DNA of 64,000 nucleotides from Pleomorphomonas sp. NRK KF1 (GCF_023721755.1 NZ_JAMDLH010000006.1:124001-188000), one strand, 5' to 3'. Shown: positions 36,308 through 45,847, counted from the stretch's first letter. Translations and numbers: made by a program. Notes: generated by a model not told the origin, from the sequence alone.

Positions 36308-36319
36308 TTTATCGATAAA
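36308..36319. promoter_or_regulatory. Perfect palindrome upstream of the sugar ABC operon
   Basis: TTTATCGATAAA is a perfect 12-bp palindrome 67 bp upstream of the substrate-binding-protein gene, near where a promoter should be. It could be an operator, or simply overlap a -10 box. A partial match (ATCGATA) lies near 35645 on the gntR side. Confidence 0.4.
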
Positions 36320-36386
36320 GTCCGATGGCTGAGGAGCTTGGATCGCGCTTTATTGAGAGCGACGCTGATCTCGGGAGGATCGCATC

Positions 36387-37373
36387 ATGAAAGCTGTTGG
36401 CATTACACGTCGCACGCTTGTCGCGCTGGCGGGCGCCGTCGCGCTGTCGGCCGTCGCCCCGGCCGCCGCTCAGGCGGAAGACTACACGATTCCGATCATC
36501 GTCAAGGACACCACCTCCTTCTACTGGCAGATCGTTCTGGCCGGCGCTCGCAAGGCCGGCGCGGATCTTGGCGTGAACGTGCCCGAGCTCGGTGCCCAGT
36601 CCGAAGCCGACATCAATGGTCAGATTTCGATCATTGAGAATGCCGTTTCGTCGGGCGCCAATGCTCTCGTCATAGCGCCGACCGAGTTCAAGGCCCTTGG
36701 CAAGCCGATCGACGAAGCCGCCAAATCGGTACCGATCATCGGCATCGACTCGGCTGCCGACTCGAAGGCCTTCACGTCCTTCCTGACCACCGACAACGTC
36801 CAGGGCGGCCGTATCGCCGCCGACGGTCTCGCTGCCGCCATCGGCGCCGCCAATGATGGCAAGGTGGAAGGCGATGTCGCTCTGATCACCAACCTGCCGG
36901 GCGCCGGTTCGCTCGAGCAGCGTGCCCAGGGCTTCAAGGAGCAGTTGGCCGCCAAGTACCCCGGGCTCAAGCTGGTAGCCGACAAGGTCGGTGACGGTCA
37001 GGCGACCACCGCCCTCAATATCATGACCGACCTCCTCACCGCCAATCCGGACCTCAAGGGCGTGTTCGCCTCGAACCTGATCGCTGCCCAGGGCGCCGGC
37101 CAGGCCATCGCGGAGAACAAGCTGGGCGACAAGGTGGCACTGATCGGCTTCGACAATGACGACAAGCTGGTCGGCTTCCTGAAAGATGGCGTGATCGACG
37201 CGCTCGTGGTTCAGGACCCCTACCGCATGGGCTACGACGGCATCAAGACGGCGCTCTCCGCCGTCAAGGGTGAGAAGGTCGAGGCCTTCGTGGACACCGG
37301 CGCCAACCTGGTAACCACGGCCAACATGAACGAGCCGCGCGCCCAGGAACTGCTGTATCCGAAGGTGAAGTGA
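36387..37373 (+). CDS. Sugar ABC transporter substrate-binding protein (RbsB-like)
   Basis: Periplasmic binding protein of the ribose/galactose type, 328 residues. The signal peptide is residues 1-30 (GITRRTLVALAG, then AAAQA before the likely cleavage); the Arg pair could also suit Tat export. The mature part starts DYTIPIIVKDTTSFYWQI and shows the Peripla_BP_4 fold (VIAPTEFKALGKPIDEA, GFDNDDKLVGFLKDGVID). A GGGAGGAT ribosome binding site lies 6 nt upstream. It heads the three-gene transporter operon. The sugar is unknown, with the catabolic neighbours hinting at a deoxy sugar or its acid. Confidence 0.93.
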   Translation: MKAVGITRRTLVALAGAVALSAVAPAAAQAEDYTIPIIVKDTTSFYWQIVLAGARKAGADLGVNVPELGAQSEADINGQISIIENAVSSGANALVIAPTEFKALGKPIDEAAKSVPIIGIDSAADSKAFTSFLTTDNVQGGRIAADGLAAAIGAANDGKVEGDVALITNLPGAGSLEQRAQGFKEQLAAKYPGLKLVADKVGDGQATTALNIMTDLLTANPDLKGVFASNLIAAQGAGQAIAENKLGDKVALIGFDNDDKLVGFLKDGVIDALVVQDPYRMGYDGIKTALSAVKGEKVEAFVDTGANLVTTANMNEPRAQELLYPKVK

Positions 37374-37382
37374 GCCCGGCTT

Positions 37383-37421
37383 CGGCGTTCGACTGGCTCC
37401 AAGCGGGCCAGCCGGACGCCG
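37383..37421 (+). repeat. Stem-loop between binding-protein and ATPase genes
   Basis: Arms CGGCGT (37383-37388) and ACGCCG (37416-37421), with an inner GGCT/AGCC pair, form a stem just after the binding-protein stop codon, without a T-tract. Such hairpins often stabilise the abundant binding-protein mRNA against 3' decay. Confidence 0.4.
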
Positions 37422-37559
37422 AGGACGTTACGCCGGACCTTTTCGGCGCTCCTGCATGCCGACCGACCAGTGGTTCGCCGCCTTTCCCGATCGATGCCGG
37501 GACGCGGCCGGGGCTGGGGTGGCTGCATGTCTAGCATTTCCAACTGACGCGGGTCGATC

Positions 37560-39092
37560 ATGGTCGGAACCAATCCCCACGGGCAGGCGGCCGAAACCGC
37601 CGTCGCCGCCGCGAACGTGCCAATTCTCGAACTACGGGGCCTCGAGAAGCGCTATGGCGCCACGCACGCACTCAAGCCCGCAGATCTCACCTTCGCCCGA
37701 GGCGAAATTCACGCGATTGTCGGCGAGAATGGTGCCGGCAAGTCGACGCTCATCAAGCTTCTGACCGGCGTCATCACCCGCACATCCGGAGAGGTTCTCT
37801 GGGAGGGCCAGCCGGTCGCATTGGCCACGCCACATGAGGCCATCGAGTTCGGCATCAACGCGGTTCACCAGGAGGTGGTACTCTGCCGCCATCTGACGGT
37901 TGCCGCCAACATGTTCCTCGGCGACGAAGACGTCGGCTTCGGGCTGCTGCGGAAGGGCGAGATGACCCGAAAAGCGCAGTCGATCCTTGAGGATCTCGGC
38001 TTTCAACTGCCGGCGCACGTGTTGCTGGGCGACCTTACCATCGGGCAGCAGCAGCTGATCGCAACTGCCCGCGCCTCCATCCGCGGCACCCGCTTCCTGA
38101 TCTTCGACGAGCCGACCGCCTACCTCACCCGGACCGAGGCAGCGCAGCTCTTCGCACTGATACGTCGCCTCAAGGAGCGCGGCGTCACCATCGTCTACAT
38201 CAGCCATCGCCTTGAGGAGGTGTTCGAGCTGTCGGATCGCGTTTCGATCCTTCGCGACGGCACGCTGGTGGGCACGCGCATCACGGCCGAGACCAACGAG
38301 ACAGAGCTGATCTCGCTCATGATCAACCGCTCGCTCGAACAGATCTACCACAAGGAGTTCTTCCCGGCAGGCGACCTGCTGCTCGAGACGAAAAATCTCA
38401 GCGGCCCCGGTTTCCACGACGTGTCGCTGAGCGTCCGTGCGGGCCAGATCGTTGGTCTCTACGGACTGATCGGAGCCGGTCGCTCGGAGTTCGTGCTGTC
38501 GCTGTTCGGACGCCACCGCAAGACCGGGGGTAGCATCTTCTGGCAAGGCAAGGAGGTGGACATACGCTCCGAACGTCAGGCGATGGACCTTGGCATCGCG
38601 CTCGCCCCGGAAAGCCGGCGCGATCAGGGCCTCTGCATCAACCTGCCGGTCGGCTTCAACCTAAACCTGCCGATCTTTCCGCATATCACAATGGCCGGTC
38701 TGGTCCCGTTTTCCGCCGACCGGCAGCGGGCCGAAAGGCAGATCAGCGATCTTCAGGTGAAGACGTCCGGGCGCGGAGCGTTGGTGTCGTCGCTGTCAGG
38801 CGGCAACCAGCAGAAGATCGTCATCGGCAAGTGGCTCAACCACGGAGCACGGCTGTTCATCTTCGACGAGCCGACCGTCGGCGTCGATGTGGGCACCAAG
38901 GCGGAGATCTATCGCCTTTTGGCGCGTCTTCTCGCAGAGGGAGCCGGCATCATCCTGATCTCGTCCTACCTGCCCGAGGTCTACGAGCTCGCCGATGAGC
39001 TGCACGTTTTCCGGCGGGGCGAGGACGTCGCGCGGCACGCCTACCACGCGGCGAGCCATGAGGAAATTCTGTCCGAAGCGATCGGTGTGTGA
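37560..39092 (+). CDS. Sugar ABC transporter ATPase (RbsA-like, two domains)
   Basis: Duplicated ATPase of 510 residues for a ribose-type importer. The first half has Walker A GENGAGKST (residues 55-63), a signature variant LTIGQQQLIATA, and Walker B FLIFDEPTAYL. The second half has the usual degenerate Walker A GLIGAGRSE, the canonical signature LSGGNQQKIVIGKWL and FIFDEPTVGVD. An asymmetric pair is normal for this family. It lies 187 bp after the binding-protein gene and 28 bp before the permease. Confidence 0.94.
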   Translation: MVGTNPHGQAAETAVAAANVPILELRGLEKRYGATHALKPADLTFARGEIHAIVGENGAGKSTLIKLLTGVITRTSGEVLWEGQPVALATPHEAIEFGINAVHQEVVLCRHLTVAANMFLGDEDVGFGLLRKGEMTRKAQSILEDLGFQLPAHVLLGDLTIGQQQLIATARASIRGTRFLIFDEPTAYLTRTEAAQLFALIRRLKERGVTIVYISHRLEEVFELSDRVSILRDGTLVGTRITAETNETELISLMINRSLEQIYHKEFFPAGDLLLETKNLSGPGFHDVSLSVRAGQIVGLYGLIGAGRSEFVLSLFGRHRKTGGSIFWQGKEVDIRSERQAMDLGIALAPESRRDQGLCINLPVGFNLNLPIFPHITMAGLVPFSADRQRAERQISDLQVKTSGRGALVSSLSGGNQQKIVIGKWLNHGARLFIFDEPTVGVDVGTKAEIYRLLARLLAEGAGIILISSYLPEVYELADELHVFRRGEDVARHAYHAASHEEILSEAIGV

Positions 39093-39120
39093 ACGGGGAG
39101 CGTTCACGGGGGAGAAATAC

Positions 39121-40089
39121 ATGTCCACGGATACCAAGTCGGCGGCGGTCGTCCGCAAAAGCAGCGCCAACTGGCTGTTCGGCCTGACGCTGCTGGGACT
39201 TCTGCTCGCGATGTGCATCGTCCTGAGCCTGACGACCAAGAGCTTCATGACCGAAGCCAACATCATGAACCTGATGCGCCAGGGGTCGATGATCGCCATT
39301 CTGGCCGTCGGCGAGACCTTCGTCATCATTACCACCGGCATCGACCTGTCCGTCGGCGCGGTGGTCGGCTTCTGCACCGTCATCGCCGCGTGGCTGCTGA
39401 CCCATGATTTCTCCATCTTCGCGACGGTGATCATCACCTTGGGCGTGGGTGTGGCGATCGGCATGTTCCATGGCTTCGGCATCGTGCAGATGGGATTGCC
39501 GCCTTTCATCATCACCTTGGCAACGCTGACATCCCTGCGGGGCATCGGCCTCCTCGTCACGAACGGCGCCACGATCAACATCGTCAACGACACTTTCACC
39601 GAGTTCTCGCGCAACGACTTCGTGGGGCTACCAAACCTGTTCTGGATGGTGATTCTGGTCGGAGTGCCGGCCTACATCTTCCTCCACCATAGCCGTTATG
39701 GCCGTTACATCTTCGCCGTCGGCTCCAACATGGAGGCTGCCCGCCTTTCCGGCGTCAACGTCAAGCTGACCGTCTACCTGGCCTACACACTGTCTTCGAC
39801 TTGCGCCGCCTTCGTCGGACTGCTGCTCGCCGCCCGTATCGGCGTCGGCAACGCCATGCAGGCCGACGGCTGGGAGCTCCAGGCCATCGCGTCGTCGGTG
39901 ATCGGTGGCACGTCGTTGTTCGGCGCCGTTGGCTCGGTCCACGGCCCGCTGATCGGGGCCTTCATCCTCGCAACCATCAATAACGGCGCCAACCTCTTGA
40001 ACGTCAACTCGTTCTGGCAGCGCATCATCACCGGCTTGCTGATCATCCTGATCGTCTACTTCGACCAGTTGCGCCGTCGTCGCGGCTGA
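39121..40089 (+). CDS. Sugar ABC transporter permease (RbsC-like)
   Basis: Integral membrane permease of 322 residues with about eight to ten hydrophobic helices. Family blocks include TTGIDLSVGAVVGFC, YIFAVGSNMEAARLSGV and IGGTSLFGAVGSVHGPLIGA. The ATG at 39121, after the GGGGAG of the leader, gives a short cytoplasmic N-terminus and is preferred over the frame start inside the ATPase gene. It is the last gene of the operon, followed by a strong bidirectional terminator. Confidence 0.94.
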   Translation: MSTDTKSAAVVRKSSANWLFGLTLLGLLLAMCIVLSLTTKSFMTEANIMNLMRQGSMIAILAVGETFVIITTGIDLSVGAVVGFCTVIAAWLLTHDFSIFATVIITLGVGVAIGMFHGFGIVQMGLPPFIITLATLTSLRGIGLLVTNGATINIVNDTFTEFSRNDFVGLPNLFWMVILVGVPAYIFLHHSRYGRYIFAVGSNMEAARLSGVNVKLTVYLAYTLSSTCAAFVGLLLAARIGVGNAMQADGWELQAIASSVIGGTSLFGAVGSVHGPLIGAFILATINNGANLLNVNSFWQRIITGLLIILIVYFDQLRRRRG

Positions 40090-40114
40090 GGTCAGAGGCA
40101 GGAAGCAACCGACC

Positions 40115-40159
40115 AAAAGCAAAGGCGGCGGAGCCCAGGGTTCCGCCGCCTTTGCTTTT
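40115..40159. terminator. Bidirectional intrinsic terminator
   Basis: A long perfect stem (about 18 bp, AAAGCAAAGGCGGCGG paired with its complement) spans 40115-40159 around an 8-nt loop, with A-tract on the left and T-tract on the right. It lies between the convergent ABC permease and hybrid kinase genes and can end both transcripts. Confidence 0.9.
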
Positions 40160-40174
40160 CATCTCGCCGCAGCA

Positions 40175-42640
40175 TCAGGACGCGTGGGCGATCTCACCTT
40201 TAGCGCTCGCCTCGAGCAGCGTCTCGAGATCGGCGGGCCTCAACGGCTTGGACAGCCAAGCGTCGAACAGGCCATCTTCGCAACGCGCCCTGGTTTCGGG
40301 CAACGCATCGGCTGTCAGCGCGGCGATCACCGGCTGCCGGCCGTCACGGTCGGCGATCATCGCGCGTATACGACGAGCCGCCTCGATACCATCCATTTCG
40401 GGCATGTGCAGGTCCATCAGCACCACGTCGAAACTGCCGCCCGACGACAGCATGGCGGCGGTGGCCGTCAGCGCCTTCTGGCCGTCCGCCCCCAGCGTCA
40501 CGGCATGGCCGGCCTTCTCGACCAGCGCCCTGCCAAGCAGAAGGTTGATCTCGTTGTCGTCGCAGAGCAGCACCGAGAGACGATGCGCAGGAGGAGGAGG
40601 CTCGGTGGCGGTCGGCTCGGCCGCCGCTGCGAACTGACCGTGACCGAGCAAGGTCTCGATGACGGCGGAAAGAGACCGAGCCCTGACCGGCTTGACCAGA
40701 TAACCGCCGTAGCCGGCAGCTTGCAGCTCCGGAAGCATCGGTCGTTCGGCCGCGCTGATCAGAATGCCGACCGGTGTCGACGAGAAAGCGCGAATCCGCT
40801 CGATGACCGCCAGCGGATCGCCAGCGGCGGCGTCGATAAGGACGGCATCGGGCTGCCAGGAACCCACGACTTCCTGCTCGATATCCTTCTGGGTGGCAAG
40901 GGTGACGTCGGCGCCGGCGTCGAAAAGCCGACGGATCAGGAACGGACCTTCGATGAGGGCATGTGACACGACCAAAATGCGACGGCCTGCGAACCGACGA
41001 TCTGTCGGGGCGGGGGCGGCCGGCGCCGGGATCGATGTGTCATCCTTCGTAGCGAAGCTGGCCGCGAGCAAGGCCAAGGCGGCGCGCGCGCCGACAGCAT
41101 CGCTGGAGGAGGGCGCTTCCGCCTCATCCAGCACCTGGACCGGGGTGGGCTGAGCCGGAGCAACCGAGCCTACGGGTATGCTCGCCTCGATCAACGGGAA
41201 GCGGAGCATGAAGCTGAAACTCGCCCCCTCGCCCGGCGTCGATATCAGACGAATGTCGCCTCCCATTAGGCGCGTCAACTCGCGAGCGATAGCGAGGCCG
41301 AGCCCGGTGCCGCCATGAGAGCGGGCCGGGCCGGGATCGGCCTGTTCGAACTCCCCGAAGATGCGCTGCTGGTCGGCCTCGGCAATACCGATGCCCGTGT
41401 CACGCACCAGGAACGACACGCCAACCGTACCCTCCGCCTCCTCGACCATTTGCAGTTCGATGGCGACGCCGCCCTCGGCAGTGAACTTGATGCCATTGCC
41501 GGCGAGATTGAAGAGCACCTGTCGGACGCGAGTGGGGTCGGCCTGGACGAGACGATCGAGTCGCGGATCGATGTAGGCCGCCAGTTCGATCCCCTTCATT
41601 TCGGCGCGCGGCGCCATGAGCTCGACGAGATCCTCGACAACGGCAACGAGCGAGGTCGGCTCAAGCTGCAGACTCAACCGGCCAGCCTCGATCTTCGAGA
41701 AATCCAGAAGGTCCTCAATCAGCGTGAGCAAGGCTTCGCCCGATGTCTCGACGGCGCGGGCGTAGGTTCGTTGCTCGGCGGACAGGGGCGTTTTCTGCAT
41801 CAGCGCCGTCATGCCGAGGATGCCGTTGAGCGGCGTACGGATCTCATGGCTGACCATGGCGAGGAAACGGCTTTTGGCGGCGCTGGCCGCCTCCGCCTCG
41901 TCGCGCGTCTTCTCAAGCGCTGCTTCGATTGCCTTGCGTTCGGTGATGTCGCGGCCAAGCGTGCGGGTTCCGGTGATCCTGCCGTCCTCGATGATCGGGG
42001 CTTCGGAAAACGAGAACCAGCGGGGACCGTCGATCGTCTCGATGCGGATATCGCCGGCGAGGCGATTTGGGCCTTGCCGAACTACGCCGTGGCCCGATAG
42101 GGCCGCGAGGGTTGTGAGGCGGCGGCGCAATTGCTGCCAAGGGTCGGCACGCAGCTGCCTTGCATCATGCGAGACGACGTCGGAGGCTTCGAACAGCTCG
42201 CCGGCGGCGAGGTCGGCTGCAAATGTGGAGTAGTCGAGGCCGACGAAGGCGCCGGGTGGCTGACCGAGACGCGCGGTGGTCGCCGGGCTGGTGGAGGTAA
42301 TCCGACCGGACGTATCGCAACGGATGACCAGATCGCCAAATCCGTCGCCCTCCTCGGCCGAGCCGACGGCGGCATCATAGAGACGGCCGATGTCTCGCCG
42401 GGCGGTGCGACGACCCGCTTCAAACAATGCACCTCCGCAAGCGACGGCCGCGGCTGCCACAAGCAGTGACGGTGAGTCGACGAGCGACAGCAGAACGGTA
42501 CCCGCGGCCGTGGTCAGGGCCAGCGCCGCCGCGGTCAGGAACAGGCCACGGCGCCAGCGGGCATGCAACCTGTGCAACCATCCGGCAGACGGGTGGGGCG
42601 ACGAGGAGTCTTCGGTCGAAGCGTGCGGTTGGTCGGTCAT
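40175..42640 (-). CDS. Hybrid sensor histidine kinase with two receiver domains
   Basis: An 821-residue membrane sensor kinase. Two hydrophobic segments (about 33-53 and 57-75) are followed by a PAS-like region (about 100-240) and HisKA with His265 in [16 protein letters not shown]. Next come HATPase ([33 protein letters not shown]) and two receiver domains. The first receiver lacks the N-terminal acidic pair and looks degenerate. The second has CDDNEIN and the phospho-acceptor [13 protein letters not shown]. No output regulator is adjacent and the signal is unknown. The ATG at 42640 is chosen over 42724. Confidence 0.92.
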   Translation of the reverse strand: MTDQPHASTEDSSSPHPSAGWLHRLHARWRRGLFLTAAALALTTAAGTVLLSLVDSPSLLVAAAAVACGGALFEAGRRTARRDIGRLYDAAVGSAEEGDGFGDLVIRCDTSGRITSTSPATTARLGQPPGAFVGLDYSTFAADLAAGELFEASDVVSHDARQLRADPWQQLRRRLTTLAALSGHGVVRQGPNRLAGDIRIETIDGPRWFSFSEAPIIEDGRITGTRTLGRDITERKAIEAALEKTRDEAEAASAAKSRFLAMVSHEIRTPLNGILGMTALMQKTPLSAEQRTYARAVETSGEALLTLIEDLLDFSKIEAGRLSLQLEPTSLVAVVEDLVELMAPRAEMKGIELAAYIDPRLDRLVQADPTRVRQVLFNLAGNGIKFTAEGGVAIELQMVEEAEGTVGVSFLVRDTGIGIAEADQQRIFGEFEQADPGPARSHGGTGLGLAIARELTRLMGGDIRLISTPGEGASFSFMLRFPLIEASIPVGSVAPAQPTPVQVLDEAEAPSSSDAVGARAALALLAASFATKDDTSIPAPAAPAPTDRRFAGRRILVVSHALIEGPFLIRRLFDAGADVTLATQKDIEQEVVGSWQPDAVLIDAAAGDPLAVIERIRAFSSTPVGILISAAERPMLPELQAAGYGGYLVKPVRARSLSAVIETLLGHGQFAAAAEPTATEPPPPAHRLSVLLCDDNEINLLLGRALVEKAGHAVTLGADGQKALTATAAMLSSGGSFDVVLMDLHMPEMDGIEAARRIRAMIADRDGRQPVIAALTADALPETRARCEDGLFDAWLSKPLRPADLETLLEASAKGEIAHAS

Positions 42641-42870
42641 GTCCGTCCCGAAGGTGCGGCGCGATCGTGCGACGTTCCCGACAAGGGAGTGCGTCCACCC
42701 GGCCGCTCTCGACAGGGCACACAAAGGCTAGGCTGGCAAGGTTGCCAATCGGTTGATGGCCCGGCGAAATTCGATATTTCGGCGGAATGGCGCGACTTTG
42801 CGGATCGGTCCGGCCACTGCGCCGGACGTTGAGCGATCAAAGACCCGACGATCTCCGCGATGAGGCCCCC

Positions 42871-43731
42871 TCAGCCCGCCGGGCGCCTCACGAGAAGTAC
42901 TGTTCCCGCCGGATCGGATGTCCAGTGACCGGTCACATCATCCAGTGGTTCCAGTTCGTCGCGTCGCGGACTGGCCAACGCGGCAATCGAGCCATCCGGG
43001 TCGTCTGAAAATAGCTCCAGCCAAATATCCACCTGGGACTGATGAGGAACGCGATCGATCCAGAGCGTCATGTCGCCGAAGCGAAAGCCGATGCTCGCCT
43101 CGAGTTCGCGCACGACCTCCAACCCGACGCGATCCCGGTAGAAAGCGACCGTTTCGTCCCAGCGATACAACGGCACCTTGATCGCGATGTTTCTTCCCGG
43201 GGTCACCTTCTGCCCGCTGTCAAGCGCATTCGTCATCGCACGCTGTCCATCCGAAACCAGCGCCCAGAAGTTCGGAACGCTCTCACCGGCAATCCGCAGC
43301 GTGAGGGCGGCGAGGTGCGAGTGCCAGCCACCGCCGAAGTTGAGAACGTCCTCCCGTCCGCGCAGCCGCGAGTGGGTCAGGACGAGCCGCGTGCCCTCGT
43401 CGTCGGCGAAGAGGCGTATTTCAACTTCGCCAGCCTCGCCGTTTTCCCAGGTCAACAGAATGCGACACGGCGGCTCGAAAGCCAGGATGCGCTCGGTCCA
43501 GCTTTGGCCGACGAAGGCACGATACTGCAATGGTGTGGGAACCGACTGATCCGACAGCCGATCGTGATCCATGGTGAAGCCGATGATGCCCTCTGGACGC
43601 AGGTCGTCAGGCGCCGCCATGAACCAGCGCGCTCTGAGGTCGGGATCGACGATGAACTGCCAGACCCGCTCGATGGGAGCATCGAGATGGCGTTCCAGAA
43701 CAAGCTGTGAGGTCGAGATGTGGTCGGCCAT
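42871..43731 (-). CDS. SRPBCC (AHSA1-like) - VOC domain fusion protein
   Basis: A 286-residue protein with an N-terminal SRPBCC/AHSA1-type domain (residues 1-150, LERHLDAPIERVWQFIVDP, WTERILAFEPPCRILLTWE). A C-terminal glyoxalase/VOC-like domain follows (about 178-284, IAIKVPLYRWDETVAFYRDRVGLEVV). SRPBCC proteins paired with ArsR regulators are common, but a fused VOC domain is not. The ligand or reaction is unknown. It is 42 bp downstream of the arsR-like gene and should be co-transcribed with it. Confidence 0.82.
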   Translation of the reverse strand: MADHISTSQLVLERHLDAPIERVWQFIVDPDLRARWFMAAPDDLRPEGIIGFTMDHDRLSDQSVPTPLQYRAFVGQSWTERILAFEPPCRILLTWENGEAGEVEIRLFADDEGTRLVLTHSRLRGREDVLNFGGGWHSHLAALTLRIAGESVPNFWALVSDGQRAMTNALDSGQKVTPGRNIAIKVPLYRWDETVAFYRDRVGLEVVRELEASIGFRFGDMTLWIDRVPHQSQVDIWLELFSDDPDGSIAALASPRRDELEPLDDVTGHWTSDPAGTVLLVRRPAG

Positions 43732-43773
43732 GTTCCTGTCCTTTCGTAGCGGGTGGCCAAGGAAAAGTACCCT

Positions 43774-44097
43774 TTATTGCGGCTTCTCTTTCAAAGCCGC
43801 CTCCAGGGCATCCAGCCGATCCGTCCAGAAACCTTCCCAGCGACGCAACCACTGTTCCGCGTCTCGAAGAGGAGTGGCTTCCAACGTACAGACCTGTTGA
43901 CGTCCGATCTTGCGGCGACGAACGAGGCCGGCGCGAACCAGAACGCCGACGTGCTTGGACGCTCCGGCAAAACTCATGGCATGGGGTGCTGCAAGTTCCC
44001 CGATCGATTTCTCGCCCGTCGACAACGCTACGAGCATTGCCCGGCGCGTCGGATCGGCGAGAGCCATAAATGTCGTATCGAGATTTCGTTCAACCAT
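43774..44097 (-). CDS. ArsR-family transcriptional regulator
   Basis: A 107-residue winged-helix regulator (MALADPTRRAMLVALSTGEKSIGELA, GASKHVGVLVRAGLVRRRKIGRQQ). It lacks the CxC metal site of arsenic sensors and resembles the ArsR proteins that accompany SRPBCC genes. Its start codon lies inside the palindrome AACCATATGGTT, and a second, nearly identical site is about 38 bp upstream, so autorepression is very likely. It forms an operon with the SRPBCC-VOC gene. Confidence 0.9.
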   Translation of the reverse strand: MVERNLDTTFMALADPTRRAMLVALSTGEKSIGELAAPHAMSFAGASKHVGVLVRAGLVRRRKIGRQQVCTLEATPLRDAEQWLRRWEGFWTDRLDALEAALKEKPQ

Positions 44098-44103
44098 ATG
44101 GTT
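44092..44103. promoter_or_regulatory. ArsR operator 1 (overlaps the arsR start codon)
   Basis: AACCATATGGTT is a perfect 12-bp palindrome, and the CAT inside it is the complement of the arsR start codon. Its AACCA-N2-TGGTT form is typical of operators bound by SRPBCC-linked ArsR repressors. Confidence 0.7.
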
Positions 44104-44129
44104 TTATATCTGACCGACCCGATATAGTC

Positions 44130-44141
44130 AACCATTTGGTT
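44130..44141. promoter_or_regulatory. ArsR operator 2
   Basis: AACCATTTGGTT repeats operator 1 with one base changed, and both sites continue as TC on the left and TT on the right. Centre-to-centre distance is 38 bp, about 3.6 helical turns, with the arsR promoter probably between or within them. Confidence 0.7.
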
Positions 44142-44311
44142 TAACAATGCATGTGGCTCGGTTTCGAGACATACTCGACCGAGGTGTGCCTGACAGCGAA
44201 CCGAACTTGGCGTCGCTCACCCGCGATGCTTGATGCTCGGGGAAGCCAGCTCCCGCCTCGACGCAAACTCCGCACCATAACCAGGCTTCGGCTCAAATCG
44301 TCCAGGGGCGA

Positions 44312-45847
44312 TTACGCCGCCATCACCCGCCGGTCGGGACCGGTCCGATAGGCGAGAGCCTCGCCGACATGCAGGCGACCAACACTATCCGCCCCGTCGA
44401 GATCGGCAAGCGTTCGGGCGACCTTGAGCACGCGATGATAACCGCGCGCCGAGAGAGACAGCCGTTCGGCAGCCTGTCTCAGCAATGCCAACCCGGTGCT
44501 GTCGGGCTCGGCAACGCCGTCGATCACGGCCGCCGGCGCCGTGGCGTTGGTGACCGAGGAATCGAGACCAAGCGAAACGTAGCGCTCGGACTGGATGACA
44601 CGGGCCGCAGCGACGCGGGCAGCAACCGTGGAAGACGGTTCACCGCTCCGCCGCGCACCGATCAGATCGGAGGCGGACACGGCCGGCACCTCGACCGTAA
44701 GATCGAAGCGGTCGAGCAGCGGACCCGAGATGCGCTCCTGGTACTCAGCAGCGCAGGCCGGGCCACGACGACAGGTATGGCCCGGTGTCCCGGCAAGGCC
44801 GCAGCGGCAGGGGTTCATGGCGGCGATCAGCTGGAAGCGGGCCGGGTAGGTGACGCGATTGTTGGCGCGAGCGATCACCACGTCGCCGGTTTCGAGCGGT
44901 TGGCGCAAGCTGTCGAGCACCGCCGGATTGAACTCCGGCAGTTCGTCGAGAAACAGCACCCCGCGATGGGCCAACGAGATCTCGCCCGGTTTTGCCCGGA
45001 CGCCGCCGCCAACCAAGGCCGCCATGGAGGCCGAATGGTGCGGCGCGCGAAAGGGCCGACGATCAGACAGCCGCCCGTCGGCGAGCGTGCCGGCAATCGA
45101 GGCGATCATCGAGATTTCCAGGAGTTCCTGCGGCGTCAATGCCGGCAGGATGGAAGGCAGGCGACTCGCCAGCATCGACTTGCCGGAACCCGGCGGGCCG
45201 ATCATCAACAGGTTGTGCCCACCGGCCGCCGCCACTTCGAGTGCCCGCCGGGCGCTCTCCTGGCCTTTGACGTCGGCGAGATCAGGGAGCGTCGCCATGG
45301 CATCGGCCACCTTCGGCTCGGGCCGCGACAGCACCTGGGTCCCCTTGAAGTGATTGACGACGGCGATCAGGCTGATGGGTGCGAGGATCGGCATTTCGGC
45401 GTCGGCCCAGGCGGCTTCCGGTCCCGACGCGCGCGGACACATCAAGCCCAGCCCCTCGGCATTAGCGGCTATTGCCGCCGGCAGCACGCCGGCCACCGGC
45501 GCGATGGTGCCGTCGAGGGAAAGCTCGCCGAGCACGATATAGTCAGCAAGGGCATCGGCCGGCAGGGCACCCATCGCCACCATGAGACCCAGCGCTATGG
45601 GCAAATCGTAGTGACTGCCCTCCTTGGGCAGATCGGCGGGCGCCAGATTGACCGTAATGCGTTTGGCGGGCAGGGCGAGCCCGGAAGCGGCGAGCGCCGC
45701 ACGAACGCGTTCACGACTCTCCGTGACCGCCTTGTCGCCAAGGCCTACGATGTTGAACAATACCCTACCCGGCCCCATGTGGACCTGAACGTCGACGGGC
45801 GTTGCCTCGACGCCTTGAAAACACACGGTCCTGACATGCGCGACCAT
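44312..45847 (-). CDS. comM: YifB/ComM-family Mg-chelatase-like AAA+ ATPase
   Basis: A 511-residue AAA+ protein. ComM is a hexameric helicase that extends branch migration during natural transformation; YifB homologues are widespread in bacteria not known to be competent. The N-terminal domain (VDVQVHMGPGRVLFNIVGLGDKAVTESRERVRAAL), Walker A GPPGSGKSMLASRLPSILP and the C-terminal Mg-chelatase helical domain (RLSLSARGYHRVLKVARTLADL) are clear. A LexA-type box about 55 bp upstream suggests DNA-damage induction. Confidence 0.92.
   Translation of the reverse strand: MVAHVRTVCFQGVEATPVDVQVHMGPGRVLFNIVGLGDKAVTESRERVRAALAASGLALPAKRITVNLAPADLPKEGSHYDLPIALGLMVAMGALPADALADYIVLGELSLDGTIAPVAGVLPAAIAANAEGLGLMCPRASGPEAAWADAEMPILAPISLIAVVNHFKGTQVLSRPEPKVADAMATLPDLADVKGQESARRALEVAAAGGHNLLMIGPPGSGKSMLASRLPSILPALTPQELLEISMIASIAGTLADGRLSDRRPFRAPHHSASMAALVGGGVRAKPGEISLAHRGVLFLDELPEFNPAVLDSLRQPLETGDVVIARANNRVTYPARFQLIAAMNPCRCGLAGTPGHTCRRGPACAAEYQERISGPLLDRFDLTVEVPAVSASDLIGARRSGEPSSTVAARVAAARVIQSERYVSLGLDSSVTNATAPAAVIDGVAEPDSTGLALLRQAAERLSLSARGYHRVLKVARTLADLDGADSVGRLHVGEALAYRTGPDRRVMAA

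Larger units (their letters stand above)
35590..36386. other. Regulatory intergenic region before the sugar ABC operon
   Basis: A 797-bp gap lies between the divergent gntR gene and the ABC transporter. No gene was recognised. The stretch from about 35960 to 36125 is strongly AT-rich compared with its surroundings and contains ATATTGAAA twice (36052 and 36077) and CGATATGA twice. Candidate regulatory sites at 35673 and 36308 are listed separately. Confidence 0.5.

Noticed and set aside
44142-44311. A small plus-strand gene starting near 44151
   Set aside because: No ribosome binding site, no recognisable protein features, and it would run into comM on the opposite strand.
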